Origin: an uncultured Oceanospirillales bacterium | Lineage (GTDB): Bacteria > Pseudomonadota > Gammaproteobacteria > Xanthomonadales > SZUA-36 | Direction of reading: 5' to 3' | NCBI GenBank assembly: GCA_913055655.1 | Contig: CAJXKA010000006.1 | Span: 1 to 64,000, forward strand | Length of the DNA stretch: 64,000 nt | Part shown: piece by piece, positions 62,063 to 64,000 of the stretch | Layout: the number at the start of each line of letters is the position of its first letter | Numbering within the stretch: position 1 is the first letter of the stretch | The notes under the pieces: model-generated | What the model was told of the DNA's origin: nothing | Database searches by the model: none | The model's input: the letters and a program-made list of their open reading frames with translations, nothing else | Translations under genes and position numbers: made by a program

Positions 62063-63109
62063 TCAGACAACCCTGCGGGACTGTCGCCAGGCCCGGGGCG
62101 TACAGCCGCTGAGCCGCCGGAAGGCCCGCGTGAACGCGGAATGGTCCTGGTAGCCGACGATATCGGCGATCTCGGAAATGGAGTGGCTGTTCTCGTTTAG
62201 CAGCAGGCGGGCCGCCTCGATGCGGCGCTCGATGGTGTACTGGCCGACGGTGGTGCCGTGCATGGCCTTGAAGCCGCTTTTCAGCTGCGTGCCGGAGATG
62301 CCCAGGTGGCGCGCCAACTGGGCCAGCGACGGCGGGTTGGCATATTCACGGTCAAGGATGGTGCGCGCGCGGCGGATGATGTCGCCGCGGGGCACTTCCG
62401 GTTCGTCACCGCCGGTGTCCATCCAGGCATGGTCGTTTTTCAGGATCTGCAGGCCGATGGACAGCAGTTCGTGGAACTTGGCGGACATCCAGTGGTTGAG
62501 CAGGTGTCCCTGCACCGGCTGGTGGAAGAACGGCCAGGTCAGTTCTCGGTGCAGGTCCTCCAGGAACAGCACGCGTTGGCGCGGTGCCGTGTGACGACCT
62601 TCCAGGATCTCGCGCAGCCATCGCGGATAGTCTTCGGCCGACTCCCCCATCCGGGCCATCAGGTTGGACAGCGTGGTGTAGACCACCACGTGGCGGATGG
62701 TCTCGTTGGTGCGCGGCACGCGATAGGTGAACTCCGGACGCGGAATCGCGGAGACGATCACCGCCGGCCCCAGGTCATGGATGTTCTTGCGCTCGCCCAG
62801 GAACTCGGCGCGCTTGACCGAGGACACGAACTGGAAACTGATCAGGTCATCGACCCGGTTTCGAATCACCACCGGCGTGCGCAGGAAGGAGTCGTTAATC
62901 TCGATCAGGCCGTCTTCATCGATTCGGTAGCTGCAGGACCGGCCCAGCCGCGCCTGCGCCAGTTCCTGCACGAAACTGTGATCGGCGGCCGAATGAAACC
63001 GCGAAATGCAACGCGCACCTTCGAACAGGCGCCCGAACTCCGCCGGGGATGCCGATTCCGGGTCGAAGCCGGAGGGCAGATCCGCCGCGTATTCATCCTC
63101 GTATCGCAT
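62063..63109 (-). CDS. AraC-family transcriptional regulator (PchR-like)
   Basis: A 348-residue protein. The C-terminal 100 residues hold the double HTH of AraC/XylS: SLAQLARHLGISGTQLKSGF as the first and HSISEIADIVGYQDHSAFTR as the second. The KAMHGTTVGQYTIERRIEAA segment is typical of PchR-like regulators that control TonB receptors. The N-terminal 230 residues are a regulatory domain with a Cys (GARCISRFHS) and would bind the ligand. It stands just before the receptor gene on the same strand. Confidence 0.88.
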   Translation of the reverse strand: MRYEDEYAADLPSGFDPESASPAEFGRLFEGARCISRFHSAADHSFVQELAQARLGRSCSYRIDEDGLIEINDSFLRTPVVIRNRVDDLISFQFVSSVKRAEFLGERKNIHDLGPAVIVSAIPRPEFTYRVPRTNETIRHVVVYTTLSNLMARMGESAEDYPRWLREILEGRHTAPRQRVLFLEDLHRELTWPFFHQPVQGHLLNHWMSAKFHELLSIGLQILKNDHAWMDTGGDEPEVPRGDIIRRARTILDREYANPPSLAQLARHLGISGTQLKSGFKAMHGTTVGQYTIERRIEAARLLLNENSHSISEIADIVGYQDHSAFTRAFRRLSGCTPRAWRQSRRVV

Positions 63110-63249
63110 CGGTCGAGTATACCGGCTTCCGTCCTATTAGCATATTTTACTGTCGTATCCGCCTAGCTAACCGCACGAGGCCGCGGGTAACATCCACCGG
63201 GCAAGCTTATGAGACCACCGCACCACCAACCAGAAACAGGACGGGCTTC

Positions 63250-64000
63250 ATGAACAGTTTCACTCGTATCGCCGCAGGCTTCCTCGCCGCCATCGTGGGC
63301 GTCACCGCCTTCGCCCAGCCGTCGCTGGACGACAGCGTGGCCCTGGAGGCCTTCATCGACGGCGTGGTCGAACCCGCCATGAAGAACAACAACAGCCCGT
63401 CCGGCGTGGTGGCCATCGCCCGTGACGGCCAGTTGATTTTCGCCAAGGGCTACGGCTACCAGGATGTCGGCGAGCGCGTACCGGTCAACCCCTACACGAC
63501 GCTGTTCCGGCCGGGCTCCGTGTCCAAGCTGTTCACCTGGGTGGCCGTGATGCAGCAGGTCGAGCAGGGCAAGCTGGACCTCGACACCGACGTCAACGAG
63601 TACCTGGAGGCGGTGGAGATTCCCGCGACTTTCGACGCGCCGATCACGCTGCGCCACATCCTGACGCACACCTCCGGTTTCGAGGACGGTGCACTGGGTT
63701 ACCTGATCATCGACGACCCGGAACGCGCCGTCCCCCTGAAAGAGGCGATGGCGCGCTACCAGCCGGCACGCGTCAACCCCCCGGGTGCGCAGACAGCCTA
63801 CTCGAATTACGCCACGGCGCTGGCCGGGCTGATCGTGGCCAATGTGTCCGGGCAGTCCTTCGAGGACTACATCCGCGACAACATTTTCGCGCCGCTGGGC
63901 ATGGAGAACGCGACCTTCGAAGAGCCGCTGCCTGCTGAACTGGCCGACCAGATGGCCACCAGCTACGCCTTCGAGGCCGGCGGGTTCGCGGAGAAACCGT
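63250..64000 (+). CDS. secreted serine hydrolase, beta-lactamase family (partial)
   Basis: The frame starts with ATG at 63250 (signal peptide to VTAFAQ) and runs off the right edge after 250 codons. S-x-x-K is SVSK at about 88-91 (FRPGSVSKLFTW) and the second motif Y-S-N lies near 184 (TAYSNYATAL), both intact. It is a paralogue of the hydrolase at 58100. The divergent AraC gene is 140 bases away and may control it. The 3' end is outside the window. Confidence 0.88.
   Translation, partial: MNSFTRIAAGFLAAIVGVTAFAQPSLDDSVALEAFIDGVVEPAMKNNNSPSGVVAIARDGQLIFAKGYGYQDVGERVPVNPYTTLFRPGSVSKLFTWVAVMQQVEQGKLDLDTDVNEYLEAVEIPATFDAPITLRHILTHTSGFEDGALGYLIIDDPERAVPLKEAMARYQPARVNPPGAQTAYSNYATALAGLIVANVSGQSFEDYIRDNIFAPLGMENATFEEPLPAELADQMATSYAFEAGGFAEKP

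Overview
The window looks like a chromosomal segment of a GC-rich gammaproteobacterium. It carries TonB-dependent receptors, lipoproteins with lipoboxes, beta-barrel outer-membrane proteins, an ECF sigma factor paired with a Ser/Thr kinase, IcmF-type acyl-CoA mutase and many secreted proteins of unknown function. A marine or soil lineage near Wenzhouxiangellaceae/Xanthomonadales would fit, but that placement is inference from gene content only. No rRNA, tRNA, CRISPR array, IS element or prophage was recognised.

Layout. 0-5 kb: an XRE-ImmA regulator/protease with a PIN toxin and a third small gene, divergent from a DUF2188 protein and a HEPN-motif protein; then a secreted S41 peptidase and a MazG-like pyrophosphohydrolase. 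5-15 kb: a truncated copy of a DUF2075 gene, a FIMAH-domain secreted protein, an ECF sigma/anti-sigma pair, a CHAT-TPR lipoprotein and a calcium-binding thrombospondin-type-3 protein. 15-21 kb: an intact PD-(D/E)XK-DUF2075 helicase followed by an AT-rich island (SIR2-like protein, SplB-type radical SAM enzyme, coupled membrane protein). This is the best candidate for an undescribed, probably defensive, system. 21-31 kb: fused acyl-CoA mutase (IcmF), a serine hydrolase, an RHH/PIN toxin-antitoxin pair, a TPMT-type methyltransferase and a CBM9-like protein, with reciprocal fragments of the CBM9 and PIN genes that reveal a duplication followed by different losses. 31-49 kb: a Ser/Thr kinase-ECF sigma pair facing a very large secreted protein with two VWA domains and a coupled HEXXH protein, then a three-gene set (Yip1-like membrane protein, transglutaminase-like protein, DUF4412-like protein with a peptidoglycan-binding-like tail). 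49-53 kb: a BON protein, hipBA with a four-site operator array, an AbiEii-type nucleotidyltransferase pair and a beta-barrel protein. 53-64 kb: a CPA1 antiporter, DUF3604 and DUF819 proteins, and a TonB receptor/AraC regulator/serine hydrolase cluster that runs off the right edge.

Two regulatory modules stand out: sigma/anti-sigma/CHAT at 7-12 kb and kinase/sigma at 31.5-34.8 kb. Four toxin-antitoxin-like loci, gene fragments, heptamer repeats and a sharp composition shift at 16.8-20.9 kb mark the window as accessory-rich. All assignments come from reading the sequence and translations; no database search was possible.
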